Assembly: GCA_037176845.1 (NCBI GenBank)
Contig: JAYKXP010000018.1
Span: forward strand, 558,001-622,000
Length of the DNA: 64,000 nucleotides
Source of the DNA: Paramarasmius palmivorus
Lineage: Eukaryota; Basidiomycota; Agaricomycetes; Agaricales; Marasmiaceae
Direction of reading: 5' to 3'
The notes under the pieces were generated by a model. The model had not been told where the DNA came from. It was given only the letters and a program-made list of their open reading frames with translations, and did not search any database. Below are positions 11,890 through 22,989 of this stretch, piece after piece. Positions within the stretch are counted from its first letter, which is position 1. The number at the start of each line of letters is the position of its first letter. Made by a program: the position numbers and the translations under genes.

Positions 11890-13110
11890 ATTGAGGCATC
11901 TTTCTCGGGGTTGTCTGATCGACGAGTAGATTAGGAAACAGCTAGACATGCGATAGAGTTAAAACACACTTGAAGTTGTACGTCATTCCGACCACTGAAA
12001 CCATCCCTGAATACAAATAAACATTGCCAGCTGTATCGGCTCTTCGTGAATTGCCCGGGCACAACATAAAAACTACGAGGCGTTCTCGTTAGCATCGTGT
12101 TATTGGCAAAGCACAAGTACTCACAATCATCGGCATAGAGGACTGAGACTCCGGTATAATGCCCAGCACAAGCTCAATCCTTTCGTAGCTGAGAATCCCA
12201 GGTTCGCGATTTAGTCGAGGACACAGCCGAGGGGCATTGGAGACGACGAACTCATTATTCCTGTAATCCTGAAATTTGAAGCTTGGCCTCTGCACCTTGA
12301 CCCAAGGGGCTCCACCAGCGCGAATCATGGAAACATGTTTGACTTCCTTTTCTCTAGAACGTTCCGTAGTACACGTATTTCTTTTAGAGCAGGATTGGGT
12401 GAGCCTCCGAGTCGTATCATGGCAGAACCACCAGAGCTGACCGAAATTCCTGACCAAAAATTGGAAGTTACGAGTTAAACCAATTAAACGTCCATTTATT
12501 CCCCTTGCGATCGAACCCGTCACAAGTAGCCTAAGATCAAGATGAAAGGAAAGTCAGTGGTATTCACGTTTACACGGATGCCATTAACGAGCTACTTTAG
12601 AGGTCGTGCTGTAATAGTGCATGTTGCCTTGTAAGTCTTGAGGTTGGAGCAAGGTACTTTGAAAGGATCGGTGTGAGTCGGAAATCCGAGCTCGGCACAG
12701 AAAAAATGGCCTTGATTGAGATATTGTGTATTCTTTCTTTGCACTTTTGGCTTCGCTGCTATGTAATGACTGCGTAAACCCAAGAGTAAATTCAGAATTC
12801 GAGAGAACAGTTTGAAAAACACACCTAACGCTTTGCCAGGTGAGCCAGGATTTCTTCGGCCCTCTAGTGTCTACTGTCCACCAGAGCTCCGATGCACAAA
12901 GTTTTCTTGACTCCGAATATCAAGACATGAATGGACGTCTATTTGGGGTGTCTTGGGTGGAATGGTTGGTTATTTCTGTGGATCCGGAGGCCTTGCATTC
13001 TGGAATTTGGAAAGTCTACGATAAAGGTCAGGGTATTTAGCCTGACACAATGCTATAAATTGAATAGGGGAAGTTACCCTGCGCACCTCAGGCTTGAAGG
13101 AGTATTTTTT
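11890..13110 (-). pseudogene. Gene X relic, copy at 11.9-13.1 kb
   Basis: This minus-strand relic shares the 3' block at about 11,930-12,050 (GAACAGCT-type start, CCGACC(A/G)(C/T)TGAAA core) with the X copies at 5.9, 23.2 and 29.8 kb. It also has the AATGACTGCGTAAACCC block near 12,765 and a peptide stretch with FPTHTDPFK that corresponds to FLPHTDPLE in the 23.8 kb copy. The 5' exon word CTGCGCACCTCAGGCTTG (about 13,080) marks its upstream limit. Frames are interrupted. No family is recognised. Confidence 0.4.
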
Positions 13111-13379
13111 TGGCCTCAAGATATGGTGGTGAATGGTAATGAGGTTCGTTCAAGACTCATGGTATGTAGAAGCGACAGAAATGCGAGAAGCGATGATAAA
13201 GGTGTAGTCAGGTGTAGTCGCCGTTCGGCATCGGTTCGCGATCGGCGTTTGTACCGTCCAGCAAGTCAAACCTGGTCAAGCTCGCTTTCCCCTTTATCAC
13301 CGAAACACTTTCTCGCAAATGCCGAACCGATGTTATTATGTTCTAGTTCCGTTCCAATAACCTCGAACACAGGGATAAT

Positions 13380-13960
13380 CTATGTACGTTCTTTTTCTCT
13401 ATTTTATTCCACCACTCGGTAACATAGTACCAGACCCTCTAAAGGCCAGAGGCCCAGAGGAAGGGGCAATACACCGTCTGTACTTGAAGCTAGCCCCTGC
13501 CCTTCGTCCTCTCCTTCAACCTCGATTCTGCTTCATACGACGGTACGGATGATCAAGGAGGAGTAGAAGAAGAAGGGAATCCTCGATGCGAGACTGGCAC
13601 AATGAAACGCACCAACGCACTCGAGTTACCGCGTATGGTCAGGCAGAGGCAACAGGACGCCGCTATACCGACACGCTATGGCAAGCTCGACTTCTCTTCC
13701 TCTTGCTAAAAGCTAACATAATGTTCTTGTCTTCACAGGCAAATAGTTCCAACCTCAATGAAACCAAAGCTTGGGCATCACAAGTCTTCGCCGTACCCAG
13801 GCTCATCGTCGTTTCCGTCTAGCTCACCAACAAAACCTTCATTCCTCTTTTCCTCTCCGGCGAAAACATCACCTTTCCTCGTTATCAACGATTTGGGGTG
13901 TAAACCTCTACATCGTTGATAAATCATCTCCGCCAACTCGCGGCATACCGTCGTAGGTCA
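13380..13960 (+). pseudogene. Gene Y relic, copy at 13.4-13.9 kb
   Basis: The exon border GACGCTATGGCAAGCTC near 13,668-13,686 and the following acceptor region TTCACAGGCAAATAG (about 13,735) match the equivalent Y border at 3.34, 18.5, 24.65 and 31.38 kb. The donor here is GC rather than GT, so it is probably mutated. The Ser/Pro-rich last exon is short and the KRLAYIT block is not found. It is a fragment with no coding capacity that I can support. Confidence 0.35.
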
Positions 13961-15145
13961 CCAAGTAAAACGAATGCTCGAACAGTCGAATAGGCTCTCG
14001 GAGTAGTGGTATTATTGAGTGGGCAGAGTTGAATGATGACTCTTCCAATGCGGTGTGCTCTCGCCGACGCTGGAACCGACACCGCATGGGGATATTGGAA
14101 ACGAGGATCTATTCGTGTATACAAGCTCATTGAGCTTGACTTACACTTCAACACGATTGGAGGGAAAAGAGCAGGACAAAATAAGTACGTAGTCATTACC
14201 CTCTGTATGACATGGTGGCACCAAATGACCGAACCTACAGTCCTGCCTTGCCTTGCCTTGCCTCGTCGCCACATAAGCGCTCATTCGCTCTAAGATTAAA
14301 CGAAGTGCGGAAATCAGGAGGAAGGAGTGATTCGGATGACCTTCCAACAAGTGTGCAAGTTGGTCTCGTGTACGTGAGCATGCGTTTGCCTCTCGGAGAG
14401 GAAGGCGAAGAAACGGGCACAGGTACCCTCTATGATAAGAACACTGTGTAGTCATCTACTCATCCGCCGTATCTCAGCAAGTCAATGTCAATGGGTAGGC
14501 GACATGTTCTACCGGTGGCGCAACTTATTGAGTGCTGCCTGCACCCCTTTTCTGCCTCATGTACATAGACGCCGGTTTGCTCCCAGTTGAACTGAATGTT
14601 CATAGCCTCAGAGCAAGTCAGGTGTCCCTGTAGTATGACAGGACGCAACGTCCTGGAAAGAAAACGAGGCAGATGAGGACCCTATCTATTACTATAAACG
14701 ACGAACAAACCTGTGGAACCATAAACATTGCGGTTGCACTTCATCAATATTTCCGTGGATTTTGATTCTCCGATCCATGGTATCGCAAATGTCCGAGAGT
14801 CCTTACCGAAGGTTCTGACGGGAATGAGCCAGCACACGGCACTTGCCGGTGTTCTGTACATTCGGAAGTTCCCGAAAGACATGCAATCATTCCTTTTACA
14901 ACTTCAAGGTTTACGCACATATTCGTCCAACCCTAGTACTCATTCTCAATTCACTCATCTCTACGTTGCCGCCACCGTTGCGGTTTCGATAAGTGACACC
15001 TCGGAAGCCAACACCATGTGATGGGGCGTACCGTATGATACTCGGAGAGTGAGTGATTTCATTTATCATTCTCTTGCGCTAACTCCGAAACTGAACACCG
15101 ATATATGTTCAAAGGGATGCATTGAAATTCACCCCCTCACAAGCC
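13961..15145. other. intergenic upstream of the 15.1 kb membrane gene, partly duplicated elsewhere
   Basis: No gene is supported. About 14,260-14,700 is a second copy of the block at 10.38-10.95 kb and holds a short CTTGC repeat (14,250-14,264). About 14,885-15,060 has a copy at about 25,880-26,080: both contain GAAGCCAACACCATGTGAT followed by ATGATACTCGGAGAG. Since the membrane gene that follows here is absent at 26 kb, only its upstream flank was duplicated or retained there. Confidence 0.45.
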
Positions 15146-17034
15146 ATGTCAACGTTAGGAGATTGCCCAAAGCCATACATCACTGCTGACCCAGACATCT
15201 CTGGTAAAGGTGTTCGCATCGCCGTCTATCTTCAAACGCTGCTCAGTTATGCACCTGCGTTTCTATTCACGTATGACGGCAAGCTGGACTACGAGGAAGA
15301 GCGGGGTCTTTTCAAGATTTATACGCCACTCCTCATCTCTTCCACGGGACTTCTCGTCACAACGGCAATTCAACAAGCCACTGTCGGCCTAGGGAATTAC
15401 CATATTCTGCTCGTACTGAACCTGGTGTGGATGATGAACGCGAGTGCATTGGTGCTCTGCGTTGTACCCACAATGGAAGTCCTGGAGCGTCCGGCAGTGC
15501 TAGATGTTTCTAATGTATGATATTTACTTATTTTTATTCACGGTATGGCACTTAATGCTGAACCAAAACTGTCCCACAGACAAAATCACAGGCACCACTC
15601 CGACGATTGCTGTTATGGTGGCCACGGAGACACCGCCAATTGGTGGCTACCATTCTTATCAGCATAACTCTTACAGGAATGTCGGTCCTCGGTTTGTGGC
15701 ACTGGATAGTGCTTAACATTCTTGGATCCGACCACAAATTATTACTTAGGCAGTGCCTCAGCGAGATCAGCACGACATATCTGTTCATAGCCTTTCCCAT
15801 CACCAATAGCCGTATCCGAATATTATCCCTCATATTCTACTCCGTCATGGTCATTCCCATTCTCAATGTCGTGGTAATGGCATTGGTTTTGAACACTATC
15901 AACCTCTTCCTCATATCCCCAGTGAGGAACATACGTCATGTGCATCGGGATTCCCTTGGGATTTTTCGACTGATTTCCTCGCTATCGAATTGGCTGTCAA
16001 CACTAGCAACGATGTTGGCCATTGTGGTCTTTGGCCACTATTGGAATTCGCTCAGACTACGGTTGAAGTGCGTTTTAGCTGTGCTTCTCCCTTTAATCAT
16101 CGTGGTACACACCATTATCGATACCGAACTCACCATAGTGAGGAACGATGGACTAGTGGGAGACGGCGAGAGTCGGTGGATGTTTGGACAGGTTCTGGCT
16201 TTGACACTAGTATCCCTCTCTGTTAAAGAGGTGATATCCATGTTCCTAAACCAGACAATTAAGGGGAAATATGTGCGGCGGTGGTTCTTGGACGTCATTC
16301 ATTTGCGTTGGCTACTCAGGGGATTGCTACTTCCAAGTAGCCAGAACTGGGTGGAACTCCATACTCAGATCCGCCGTGCCATCACCAGGTCTCGGGAAGC
16401 CTGTGCAGTTCTTCGTCTTGAAGTGGACCGAACGGATAACGTTCTGCTTCCTTGCGTTGCTACATCAGCCATCTTCTCCGTGGGCTCTCTGCTTCTCTTA
16501 GCAGATCAAATTCTCAGAATAACCGACGAGACTTTGACATTCCAGGCCCATGGCGGTTCTACGCATCCTCCTATGATACATCTAGCCACCCCAAACATAG
16601 GTGTGACCCCATTGGTGCCACGCCTGGGTCTCAATGCTCACTTTCCCACTCGGAGAGTTCGGAGGATGGCGGCTCAGCTAGACGAAGCACAAATCAAGCT
16701 TAAATTGCAGCAGCTAGCCCAAGAGATTACGGCAGCTTGGGATAGCGTTTTGATTGCCCACAGTGTACGATTCCGAGATATAACTGACGAAAGTCAGTAC
16801 GATGTGGTTAGCATGCACCTGCAACATCTTTTGAACATCCTGAACACGGCGTTAATGACTGCCAAGTCCCTCTCGACAGCAGATGCCTGTCTGCCACACG
16901 TAGTGAATGTAGGGCAGGGAAACGTTGGTCATCAATGCAATTTTGGATTTCACGATACCATTGGCAAGATGTCCACAAATGTGGTTCGTAACTTGGAATT
17001 CCAGGCTCAGTTGGAGCGTGATGTAGAAGGGTAG
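15146..17034 (+). CDS. Orphan multi-pass membrane protein (607 aa)
   Basis: Two exons, 15146-15514 and 15580-17034, join in phase 0 across a GTATGA...CCACAG intron, giving 607 aa from the ATG at 15146. The N-terminus (CPKPYITADPDISGKGVRIA) and the hydrophobic segments that follow (VYLQTLLSYAPAFLF, LLISSTGLLVTTAI, HILLVLNLVWMMNASALVL) are a layout I know from an uncharacterised membrane-protein family common in Agaricomycetes. Exon 2 adds several more membrane segments in its first half (LVATILISITLTGMSVLGL and others), then a long soluble region with one hydrophobic stretch (AIFSVGSLLLLADQIL). No catalytic motif is seen and the function is unknown. The frame is clean, unlike most of its surroundings. 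Confidence 0.72.
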
Positions 17035-17740
17035 AAGGGCGCGACTGGGGTCTATTTCTCTGTGTTTGGAACTGGCTTCTGGCGCGCAGTGGTCTATATT
17101 CACGAGTTGCCGAACCAACTTTCTCGTGGCAGAAATTCAAGGCTAAGCAAAAAGTTGTATTAGACTCTGCGCAAAATAGACCATTTTTTCTCCCAAGAAT
17201 GGCTGATTTATTGGGTCAAAATTTAAGTGCTTTTGGTGTGAAAATTAACAACTTTTCTTCTGCGCAAAAGAACTGATTTCTACCGGCCATTTCAAAATTC
17301 CCGGCCATTGTGCGACGGTGGGCGATGGTCGGAAAGCACTGAAAAGCCCTGAAAGAAGGACAATCCGATCGTCGGGAATTAAAAAATGGCTGGCAGAAAT
17401 GACTCCTTTTTCACAGGAGAAAGGAATGTTTTTTCTTGGGACAAAGAAATACAATTTTCCGGTGGAAATATCCCATATATGGCAGCAAAACCATCAAATA
17501 TGATTTCTTACTTAACTCAGGTTTCCTTTTGAATTTCCACTGGTCAAAACTAGGTGCCGCAAGCCGTGATTCCGATGCACGTAGTTAGCTCATTAGCATA
17601 TACCATCAACTGGGTCAGTGGTATCACTCAGAATATGACGCTATGAACAAGGCAGTAAGTACGGCCTAAGGTTGCACGACTGTGAGGAACTATATACCTC
17701 AAGTAAACAAAGGGTGGGTATGAATTTCGGATTGCTGTCT
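17035..17740. repeat. intergenic with a degenerate long inverted repeat (17.23-17.45 kb)
   Basis: No gene is present. Two arms around a centre near 17,335 are imperfectly complementary: TGATTTCTACCGGCCATTT (17,272-17,290) pairs with AAATGGCTGGCAGAAATGA (17,384-17,402), with one mismatch at each of a few positions. Weaker pairing extends outward by a few tens of bases into CTTCTGCGC / CACAGGAG. The sequence is A/T-rich compared with its neighbours. It could be a worn hairpin-type miniature element; I cannot see a convincing target-site duplication. Confidence 0.35.
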
Positions 17741-17859
17741 GATTTGTGACGCGCAACATTGGAGAACGATGGCAAGAATACGGTTTATCGTCGGAAGCTG
17801 TAGGAGTTTCGATACAAAACCTGAACAAGATGTGTTTCTATAACCCCCGAGTCGGATTT

Positions 17860-19092
17860 TGGATGAGTTTCTTCTACGGCCTCAGGGAGATGGTCACGGT
17901 GGTGCAAATGAAAAACCGCGTTCAAGGCGCTAAACGTCCCCTGAAGCTGAGCCATCACACGCACTATCGCCCAACTGTCGCCTCGCCTTCTTTGTCTCAT
18001 ATACGACATGAGGAATACAGTGATGAGGACGAAGAAGATACAAAATGGGCAGTGGAGGCCTAGGACGACTATGCACTTGAACATGTTTGGCTGCTGGAAG
18101 GATCTATGTACGCCCTTTTCCCTTTCGTTTTCTTTGCGGACGCTGACACTACTTACGACTCTCAGTAGTACTATAACCCCCAACCCAAAGCCAGATACAC
18201 ATACGCTCAATAACACACATGTTCAGCGACGTAAAGGAAAGGGCAACGCACCCGATGCTACAGCCCTTCAAAGCGTCTTCCTCTAGCGTCATATTCGGCC
18301 ATGAACAACTCCAAAAATCAAGGAGAATCAGAGGATTTAGAGGAAGAAGAAACCCAGATACTCGCTTGGAATAATGGAATGCACCAGGCGACCTTCAGAC
18401 GACCTTCAAAGTTCCGAGCGTTTTTTTTTCAAACCTCGCACGTCGAAGCCGAGTCGTCAAAAGGCACCAAGACGCTATACCGGAACGCTGTAGTAAGCTC
18501 TCTTCCACCTACTGACGAATCGAATAAAGGCTTATGCACGTTTTGAATTTTGCGTAGGCGAGTAGCAATAGCTTCGCTGACCAACGCTAGACCCCGGATC
18601 GGCCTCTTCGGTGTTCACCACCACAATCTTCGCCGTTCCCGAGTTCATCACCAACATTTCTGTTGTCTTCATCGTTGGTTAATCCATCGCCGTCTTCGCT
18701 GTTCTCGATATCGCCTTCGCTATCCTCACCTCAAAAACCTAGCACACAGCCATTGCCTCTACCACTCAAAATGCCTGGCGTATATAACGGAGAGGATTGA
18801 ACGAACAAAAAATCGGGAAGTAAACGCGCTTCGGGTATCAAGGAACGTTTGGGAGCGCTGCTGGTTACCTGACCCGCAGACGATACAGTCTCTAAGAGCG
18901 ATGGAAGCGGTGACGGTGAAGGAGCAAATCAGGGTTCTTCGAGAGGTCGTCTTCCGAGGCGGCGTACTGAAGAAGAGAATGGGAAGGTGATGTGGACGAT
19001 GACGGGGATGATGGGGAGAAGAGGATACAGTTGATTGATGGGGTATTTCTGACATTTAGAGAGGCGATAGGAGAGCTGAGAGCTGAAGTGTG
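17860..19092 (+). pseudogene. Gene Y relic, copy at 17.9-19.1 kb
   Basis: This copy preserves more of Y than the others. The acidic upstream exon reads EEYSDEDEEDTKW but then meets a stop (GCC TAG at about 18,058-18,063). The block NNTHVQRRKGKG is open. The exon border at about 18,480-18,495 has TGTAGTAAGC, and the Ser/Pro-rich last exon (18,550 on) lacks the codons for the peptide between LPLPLK and the KRLAYIT box, leaving MPGVYNG-like codons in another frame. REVNALRVSRNVWERCWL follows, and the acidic tail is out of frame. Its 3' end faces the 3' end of NLR copy 3 about 230 bp away. Confidence 0.45.
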
Positions 19093-19323
19093 AGAGGGAT
19101 GTGTAGCGAGACTTTAGTGTCGACTTGTCGTCTTTGGGATGTGCGAGGAAGGGATAATTGGAAGGATATGGCTGAATTAGCAGTACATTTCTAGTACATA
19201 GATGCCTATACCTCACTTTGTGAGTAATTACAACGGTAATAATCTGGTATGTTTTGTTACACGCATTCTGAACCCCTATGACTGTTATCCTTCCAGCCTT
19301 TGTCACTTATCTTCATCTGCTTC

Positions 19324-21880
19324 CTAACCATTCCACCCTCGGCGCCTGAACCACTCATGTACTGATTCAAGCCTTGGTTTCTCGGGTGGGCTTGGGTCTG
19401 GTGGACTCAGATCTGGCGGTGGCACAGCCAAGTCGGCGAGTAGATCTCGAAGTTCATAAACACGCGTCTTGAATGCAACGAGGTCCTCTTCCTATCAGCC
19501 AAATCAATGAACTCGATGTCAAATCTGAGTGTTACAACGACATACCTTTACTATATTTTTCTCTACGCTTTCAGAAGTGTCGTGTGTGACATCGTTATCA
19601 AAAACCTTCCACTGTATCTTTTCATCGGTATAACGAGGGCGTCTCGCATTGAATGCACGTCCATTAGCTGGTGCGACGCGAATCACAACCCAATCCTCAG
19701 GGAGCGCACGATCACAATGAGTAGAAAGCACCAATGGGCATACTCTTTGTTCCACTGTCGAATGCTCTTCTGTCCACCATGTTTGGTAATACCGCCAAAT
19801 GTCAGGTAGAATGTCAGCACCACCTAGTCTCGGAGTTGTATAGGCGAGCTCTGCACGCAAGACCACTCGGATCGCATCGTGTCGTAGGCAGTCTTTGCTG
19901 AGACCAATGTAAAGTTCCCCGTTAAGAGGGTCAAGAAGAGTGTTCATCCTTCCAATGAAGATCTGCAGTGCCTTCGCCCTGGACTCGTTGTACTGCACGG
20001 AGGGGAAGAAAAGTTTTTAAGTGCTCATGAGAAATATCACAGGTTTACTCACATTTGCCCAACATAAGCAACTCTTCCAATCGTGGAGCATCATAGATAC
20101 AAAGTTGCTTGTCGGTATGGTGAGAGCCAGAGCCAAGGCGGATTCAGGGTAGAATTCGTTCAATTGGTCGAATAAGCCAGTACTCGGATGTGCAATCCGA
20201 CAACAGTAGATCATCCAGTACTTGAATGCATACCAACTCAGGGTGCTACGATCAGTGGCTTGTTTAGCCTCTGCCTGCCACCCGACAATAGCAACATCTG
20301 AAGGCTGTTGTCCCGATGAATGATAATGGTATGGGGGGTAATATGCGGTGTAGGACGAAATGGTACGCAGAAGAAGCATGGCCACGAGGCCGTTGTACTC
20401 TTCCCTAGAATACCGCATGACGAAAAAGTCTCCCGAACGGGCCTTATCCGTCAGAAACTCGGTGAAGGAGGTATGAAGGATACGTATCACAGGGTGCATA
20501 TCCTCTTCCCTAGGAAGATAGATCACAGAGCGGAGCTGTAATAGGACCATCTCTACATCACCCAGCCCCAGTTGTAAGAACTGCGCGATAACAGATGGCG
20601 AGTTCCACAATACTTGTGAGTGATCGTACCGACTAACTTCGTCGAGTTCATACTTGGGGGTGATTAGCAGCCGAAGGATCAGGCGGACTGTATCCCAATC
20701 GCGACACGTAGAAAGTATTTGTCGGTATAATATATCGAAAGCGGGATATGGCGAGGCTTGGATGGCCTCAGGCTCTGTGCTCAGAATCATCTTTAGCCGG
20801 TCCTGCGGTCGGTAATCAATATCGTCGGTGTCGACAAACTTGATCACCGTGACCGCAAAGATAATCTGCCCGCTTGCCCTCCAAACCAGACTTTCCAGAT
20901 CATCCTGGCTCGGCCATGTTTCGCCCAGGTCTTGCAAAACACCACCGCGCTTCTTGCGAAGCTTGGCAAACTTTTCCAGGAGGTACATTTGGATATCAAG
21001 GTCTGATTCGGTCAGTTGTCTCGTAAGTCGAACTGTCATATTGTAGACCTCGATACGATTTAGGTTGAATGATGCGAAGCCTGCTTCATCGACGGTGTGG
21101 CGAATCTGCGGTTCGAAACGGCTACACAGGAGCCATATGAAGGGCATGGGAGTACGAAACGAGACTGCATAGTCTACAATCTCGATGAGCTTTTGCTGGG
21201 ACGAGTGATCGACGCATTGATCTATTCCGTCGATGACCAAAAGATTCGGGGCGTTCGTTTGCCAGGACCCTTCCACAAGCGAGAAAGGTTCCAAGAGCAT
21301 TTTACGAAATTGGACTTTGGCGGTATTGTTGAAGATGTTAGGGTCGGAGCGGATGGCATCGATGATAAGAGGTCCGACAACCTTTCGGAGACGAAAGGAT
21401 GTGCAACATTGATACGCTATTGTTGCCACGAAAGCGTCGAGCTTATCGCGAGTGGGGTCATTTCCTGAGAAGAAGAAAGCTCCCACTAGATCCGCCTCAT
21501 GCTCTTCCGCGGTTTTTCGGGCAATCACTGATTTCCCAACGCTAGCGGAGCCATAGACCCACTGGACTCTCGTGGTAGACCTGCGGTCTGAGATCCATTC
21601 ATGTAAAGTCTCGAGGGTTTGCACCCGCGTCCCGGGACGATACTTTAGAGCAGAAACTAGATCTGAATCGTGGGTTGCGTTCATGGCAGCGCGTCGCGCA
21701 AGGTCCCGAAGTATCTCCTCTGTATAGCTTGAATTGAATGTTCCATCCTTAAACCTGAGATAGGCAGTACTCACCGCCAGTGGTCGGATGGTAAACATTC
21801 TGTATGTTGTACTGGGATCCATGAACGTTGTTGAAAGCGTCCCCTTGTATCTCGGTGTTGGATGAACCGTTGAAGGCCAT
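19324..21880 (-). CDS. NACHT NTPase (NLR-like), copy 3, intact, 795 aa
   Basis: Four exons (21775-21880, 20053-21719, 19546-19992, 19324-19491) join in consistent phase to give 795 aa. The protein starts MAFNGSSNT in a 35-codon exon with FNNVHGSQYNIQN, followed by a linker. The NACHT domain has Walker A GSASVGKS at about 92-99, FFFSGNDPTRDKL at about 117-129 and Walker B LLVIDG at about 195-200. A helical region to about 590 follows, then a module ending WYYQ/WWTEEH-type sequence and a Pro-rich tail (VPPPDLSPPDP). I see no WD40, ankyrin or TPR repeats, so this is a NACHT protein without an evident repeat sensor. By family analogy it should be a nucleotide-driven switch in self/non-self recognition or regulated cell death, but that is inference. 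All nine or so frame-sensitive sites damaged in copies 2 and 4 are sound here. Confidence 0.88.
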
Positions 21881-22985
21881 GTATCAGGAGGGGAAGTCGG
21901 GGGGACGATACTGACTATAGAGAGACGAAGAACAAGAGAACGAAGAGATGGATGTTGCTGGTAAAAAGAGATGGAAGGGGTTTGAACGAGGAGCGATTTT
22001 AAGTCCTTTGAGTGGCCAGAAGCCTGCATTCCAGCTGACATGAACAGAGGTCAGATGTAATTATTAATCCTTCAGTGCCACAACACACTGGGAACATAAA
22101 AAATTCCGCTCAAAGGAATTGACATCAACTAAGGTTTTCTACTGCGAGATGGTATCTTGAGTATCCAATGGACTTGCTATGTTTCATCTCGTAGGAAATT
22201 TGACGTACTGAGTGCAGTTTCGCATTTCCTGGTATCTCAAGTTTCTGTCTTTCCTTCGAGCATAATTTTGTCCAAAAAATTTCCGGCTCGCAGTGTGTAG
22301 CCGCTAGCGGCATCGAAGCCGGTGTTTAATTCTGAGGGTACTCAGGACCATCATCGCCCAAAGAAACCGGTGTTGGGCGGTGGCCGCGGTGGTATGACGG
22401 CTGATATTTAATGATCAGCAGGTATCAGCTTTGACAACGCCAACTGAATCTTGCCTCTAAATGGCAGAATGACGTTCCTTGTAAAGAACGGCCGGGTTCC
22501 GTGCTTTAGGGCATGACCGAGCCAAACGCGCAGAAAGATGTTTAGGGCGATGCCTTCTCCCAAGTGAATAGATAAAGAGTGCGCCGGTTACGTCTTTCCG
22601 CTGCACTGGGTACTGAGTCCGCGTCTATCCACTGAATAGAGTCCTGTAGTAGCATATGGGTAATGAAATATCTGTTATCAAATCGTAAACACAGTGACAC
22701 TACCAAGGACTGAAGGTACATACTTGAACCCAAGTTTCAATTCAAGCCTTTCTATCTGAACACCATTCATGACCGTTCCCAGGGAGACACCGACCTGAAG
22801 CGATATCTACGCATTCGTACACCTTCTGGTCGTCGGTACTGGTAGAAACAAACTTGAGACGACCAGTCGGGCACATGGCCACAAGGCCCTCTAGACCATG
22901 ATACACATCAAGTAAGATGCAGTTCTTACTATTAGCATAGGCGCACGCCTGAGACAAAACGTAGGTCAATACATTGAGTCAATTG
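21881..22985. other. intergenic upstream of NLR copy 3
   Basis: No gene is supported. The first 250 bp resemble the 5' flanks of the other NLR copies and should contain the promoter. Several antisense pairs of short ORFs (22,125-22,969) share no exon structure. Small Y/X-related words are not evident before about 22,990. Confidence 0.4.
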
Positions 22986-22989
22986 GGGG

